18,188 nt of DNA from Coemansia sp. RSA 1804 (Eukaryota > Kickxellomycota > Kickxellomycetes > Kickxellales > Kickxellaceae): positions 1 to 18,188 of the forward strand of contig JANBTH010000400.1 of the NCBI GenBank assembly GCA_027578815.1, in the 5' to 3' direction. Positions 15,395 through 18,188 of the stretch are shown here, in pieces. Below the pieces are notes generated by a model, which saw only the letters and a list, made by a program, of their open reading frames with translations, ran no database searches and was not told the DNA's origin. Both the position numbers and the translations under genes were made by a program. The stretch's first letter is position 1. Each line of letters begins with the position of its first letter.

Positions 15395-16565
15395 TCTCAA
15401 TATTAGTCAACTACAGAATATGGTTGCAGCGACAAGGAAAAAAAGGAGGGAATAGGAAAATAAGATTAAGGAAAATGCCAAGATGACACGGCGGAATTCA
15501 AGATGAAAGGAAGAGAAAAGCTTTAGTGTACGCTAATTTAACAATTTTATTTTCTAGAGCACAAGCGGCTTTATAAATGCTGGTGGTTAGAATATATAAA
15601 ATTCATTTAAACGCAGCAGCATACAGGCACTTGAGAATGCGTGTTTACAAAAAGCTTGCCGCCACAGTAGCTGTTTACTTTCAAAACGAGCATTGCTTGC
15701 TCGGAATGTTTACATTGACAATCAAAAAGAAAAACAAGCAGGAAGCGGTAATGCAATGGATATCTGCGCGTGCAGTAGATGTAGAACCACGCACCGGTCC
15801 CTCATCCCCTTTTGCCAACCTTCTTATAATTTGCACTCATTGTTAGTTCATAGTAGAACAATATCCAGACCAACAGTGGTTACAATCTTTCAGTCCCAAA
15901 AGACAGTAAAAAGGGCGCTCTTTGACACGGGTTTGAATGAATGCTATGTCTAAAAGGAATGAGATCATGAAAGAAAAATTCTTCAATGATATGGCTGCGG
16001 TGGAAAGAAAAGAAGACCAATTCAAAATTACCTGTAGATTCTTAAAATATACGCTAATTTCAGATGGCGAGTTTGTCCGAACAACGAAAAATAAATAAAT
16101 AATTTACATGATGTTTCGATTGACGTTTGACCGTTCGAGAGAATTGTATTTATACTTATTGCAAACTGTCTAGCTCCGCTGTTCATGGACTGTCGCTTGA
16201 GAAAGGGTGAGAAATATGAAAACAGACCATATGTTGAACAATAGACCTCTGGTCTTGCGAAAATAAAATGCGCCTCATGCTCTTTTGATTCACAGATTCG
16301 TCAATGATTATTACGTCAACAGCTGGGAAAATAGAACAACAACAACAACAACCAGACTGTGGCTTTCACAGATGCTAGTTTTTAAAGCCGCAAATAATAA
16401 AACTTGATATAATAGAATTACATTACCGAACAGAAGCCGAGAAGCGAAAACAAAAAAGAAGTTGCAAAAATACAACAAAAACAACAACCTTGAATGCTCA
16501 AGAAGAACGCTTCCAGCATAAAATAGGTTAATGGATACGAGAAATGGCTCCCAATATCCAGTAGT
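15395..16565. other. AT-rich spacer between glucanases B and C (promoter of B)
   Basis: About 1.17 kb without a supported gene. The left 200 bases are the promoter of glucanase B. An AAC repeat (AACAACAACAACAAC) lies near 16336-16351 and a second AAC-rich patch near 16470-16490. The plus-strand open frame at 15577-15846 has no recognisable features and is not called. The 11-mer TACGCTAATTT occurs near 15532 and again near 16050. Confidence 0.5.
15570..15575 (-). promoter_or_regulatory. TATAAA box of glucanase B
   Basis: A minus-strand TATAAA in the context GCATTTATAAAGCCGC, about 175 bases upstream of the ATG at 15394. It is followed towards the gene by pyrimidine-rich sequence of the sort found near fungal transcription starts. 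Position is plausible; use is not shown. Confidence 0.4.
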
Positions 16566-17888
16566 CTAGTTAGAGCACCACGGAGAGCTAATGTCGATAT
16601 TCCAGTGGTTATTGCCTAACGAGTATCTGGAGTAGTGTCGATCTGTTGGAGGATTCGGAATCAGTCCATTCTGAGCCAGCTTGATATAGTTCCAGTCGTC
16701 CGCTTCTTCTGTCTTGAAGTTCCAGAAGAACCACCCGCTGCCTGCCTCGTAGGCATCCATCTGGGCTTCGGCAAACTGTCTGAAAAAGATTCTAGTGGGC
16801 GAGTCCCAGGCTGAGATGGAGTTTTGGCCAGAGCATGTAGCTCCCGGGTAAACAGGGCCATTCATTTCCCACTGCATGGACCCGTCCCACCGCGCACCCT
16901 TGCCAAATCCATTAAGCCATTTTGCGCAGTCAGTGGTTGCCAACGACCACTCGCCAGTGATAGTCCACAGCCGTGTATTGAAGCCGTATACGCTTCTAGC
17001 ATCATCACAGGTGGCCTTGAGATGTCCATCGCGAGACAGCGTCAGCCTGTCCTTTACAAATACGTGGTATGTGTGCGTGTCCAGAATTACGTTTTGCCAA
17101 CCGGGAACGTTTAGCATGTCCCAGCTGCTGGGAGAGAGAAATGCGTCGTGGATGACCATGATTGTGTTTGGTGCAATGTTGCGAAGGCTTGTATACGCTC
17201 TCTTGTAATAGTCGATAACGCCGTCCATCGACAGACCCCAGTTGGCTGGCTCATTGACCACCTCGACAGCATCAACAATTTTGGGGTACTTTGCGGCAAT
17301 CCTGGCAAGACCCTCGATTGCTTGGATAGAGCGGTCAATGTTTGTCTGTGTTTCCTGCCAGCGAATTGCCCCGTACCTTCCCGAATTGTCAAACCCATTC
17401 TGCGAACCAGGCACGCCATGCAGATCAAGAACAACATTTAGACTGTAGTGACCTGCAAGCTGAATGATTTTTTCCATATAAGGTACTTGGCCCTGGACAT
17501 ATGGCTCGCCAGGAAGGACGCTGAATGCCCAGAAGCCGATTGGAATGCGAATGTGGTTGAGTCCAAGGGATGCAAGGGTGGCAATGTCTGACTCTGTTAC
17601 CCATGATGCCCAGTGCTTATTGAGACGCGATGCACACTCGGTCTTGCCCAGCGCTTCGCAGTATGTCCATTCGTCCACAGCAGTCCCATTGTTTCCTCCT
17701 TCCCACTGGCTAAACAGCGATGGTGTAATCCACGGCTCAAGCACAAATAGTCCTCCAAGATTTACGCCACGGATTACATCCCCAGTGTTTCCAAATCGTC
17801 GCTCTAGTGCCACAGGCGATGCCGTTGAACCTGTCAGGTAAAGCCCGACCACCGTTGCGAGTGCAGCAGCACTAGATAATAACCCCAT
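16566..17888 (-). CDS. Secreted GH5 exo-beta-1,3-glucanase (glucanase C)
   Basis: A 440-residue single-exon enzyme starting at an ATG at 17888. The signal peptide (LLSSAAALATVVGLYLTGSTAS) is followed by a short pro-segment ending in a dibasic Arg-Arg (30-31, ALERRFGN), a likely Kex2-type site. The GH5 (Exg1/GH5_9-type) domain shows RGVNLGGLFVLEPWITPSLF, IRIPIGFWAF, LDLHGVPGSQNGFDNSG, acid/base E213 in VVNEPANWGL, HTYHVF, nucleophile E313 in ITGEWSLATTDCAKWLNG, GARWDGSM and GWFFWNFKTEEADDWNYIKL. The enzyme is predicted to release glucose from beta-1,3-glucan outside the cell. It has about 20 extra C-terminal residues after PNPPTDRHYSRYS compared with glucanase B. Shared motifs, strand and lack of introns make B and C a tandem pair. 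Confidence 0.96.
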   Translation of the reverse strand: MGLLSSAAALATVVGLYLTGSTASPVALERRFGNTGDVIRGVNLGGLFVLEPWITPSLFSQWEGGNNGTAVDEWTYCEALGKTECASRLNKHWASWVTESDIATLASLGLNHIRIPIGFWAFSVLPGEPYVQGQVPYMEKIIQLAGHYSLNVVLDLHGVPGSQNGFDNSGRYGAIRWQETQTNIDRSIQAIEGLARIAAKYPKIVDAVEVVNEPANWGLSMDGVIDYYKRAYTSLRNIAPNTIMVIHDAFLSPSSWDMLNVPGWQNVILDTHTYHVFVKDRLTLSRDGHLKATCDDARSVYGFNTRLWTITGEWSLATTDCAKWLNGFGKGARWDGSMQWEMNGPVYPGATCSGQNSISAWDSPTRIFFRQFAEAQMDAYEAGSGWFFWNFKTEEADDWNYIKLAQNGLIPNPPTDRHYSRYSLGNNHWNIDISSPWCSN

Positions 17889-18188
17889 TTGCCGCCTTTG
17901 TTGCTCTGTATCAAAAGAGCCGATTCTATGATGCTATAAAACAGGAGAGAAAATGATTAGAATAATATTTTTCCCTTTTCTTCCATAAAAATATACAATT
18001 GCTTATAGATGTCATAAAAGCCAAACCAAAAGAAATCTACGACAGAGAGATAAAATAATGGAATGCAACATATTCACATAGAAGAAGCTACAGGTAATAT
18101 TTTCCTTGCGGTTCAATTTGAACCACACTGCGGGTCAAAAGAAGAATGTGAAATGCTAAATACGCAGTTATATTTCGGGATAACTAAT
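17889..18188 (-). promoter_or_regulatory. Upstream region of glucanase C
   Basis: About 300 bases to the window edge, with no gene seen. A TATA-like stretch on the minus strand (GTATATTTTTATGG, about 17984-17997) lies roughly 100 bases before the ATG, with a pyrimidine/purine-biased stretch between. A 15-base near-perfect palindrome, GGTTCAA-T-TTGAACC, occupies 18110-18124, about 225 bases upstream, and could be a regulator site. Confidence 0.4.

Noticed and set aside
15577..15846. 89-codon plus-strand open frame in the B/C spacer
   Set aside because: No recognisable features, and it overlaps the likely promoter of glucanase B.
15532..16060. TACGCTAATTT occurring twice in the B/C spacer as possible direct repeats of an insertion
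   Set aside because: Only 11 bases match, and the DNA between them shows no transposon features; chance in AT-rich DNA is likely.
1..18188. tRNA, rRNA, CRISPR and full transposon searches by eye
   Set aside because: No B-box-like GGTTCRANNCC in a clover-leaf context, no rRNA motifs, no regularly spaced identical repeats, and no paired long terminal repeats or TIRs were found. A covariance-model scan would settle the RNA genes.

Overview
The window looks like nuclear DNA of a compact fungal genome, most likely an early-diverging (zygomycete-grade) fungus; a Kickxellomycotina/Coemansia-type origin is an inference from overall feel, not proven. The eukaryotic assignment rests on a Mediator subunit, a cytosolic AsnRS, a Doa1/PLAA protein, spliceosomal introns with GT..AG ends and secreted GH5 glucanases with dibasic processing sites. 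Most genes are intronless with AT-rich intergenic DNA; two genes have one short intron (128 and 160 bases) right at the 5' end.

Layout. 1-122: 3' end of a kinase-like gene (+). 709-2652 (+): a 647-residue protein that reads as a MULE/FAR1-type transposase relative with a C-terminal SWIM zinc finger and an apparently altered catalytic triad. 2779-5133 (-): Doa1/Ufd3/PLAA. 5506-6012 (+): MED6, divergent from DOA1 across a 372-base shared promoter with a CACGTG box. 6166-8030 (-): cytosolic asparaginyl-tRNA synthetase in two exons. 8582-9002 (-): a small single-membrane-span, probably mitochondrial, protein whose first exon appears to be the ATG alone; it is easily missed by ORF calling. 9463-10134 (+): an unrecognised 223-residue protein with two RRM-like halves and a cysteine-rich tail, possibly an orphan Gag/ORF1-like protein.

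10483-17888 (-) is a head-to-tail array of three secreted GH5 (Exg1-type) exo-beta-1,3-glucanase genes separated by 1.2-1.4 kb AT-rich spacers. Copies B and C are ordinary pre-pro enzymes; copy A carries a roughly 400-residue Q/N/S/P-rich, repeat-bearing N-terminal extension, and its catalytic domain lacks a loop present in B and C. Together these genes should act on cell-wall or external beta-1,3-glucan, while the left half of the window is housekeeping.

No tRNA, rRNA, CRISPR array or intact transposon with terminal repeats was seen. The most unusual items are the transposase-derived SWIM protein, the orphan double-RRM-like protein, the ATG-only exon gene and the extended glucanase A.
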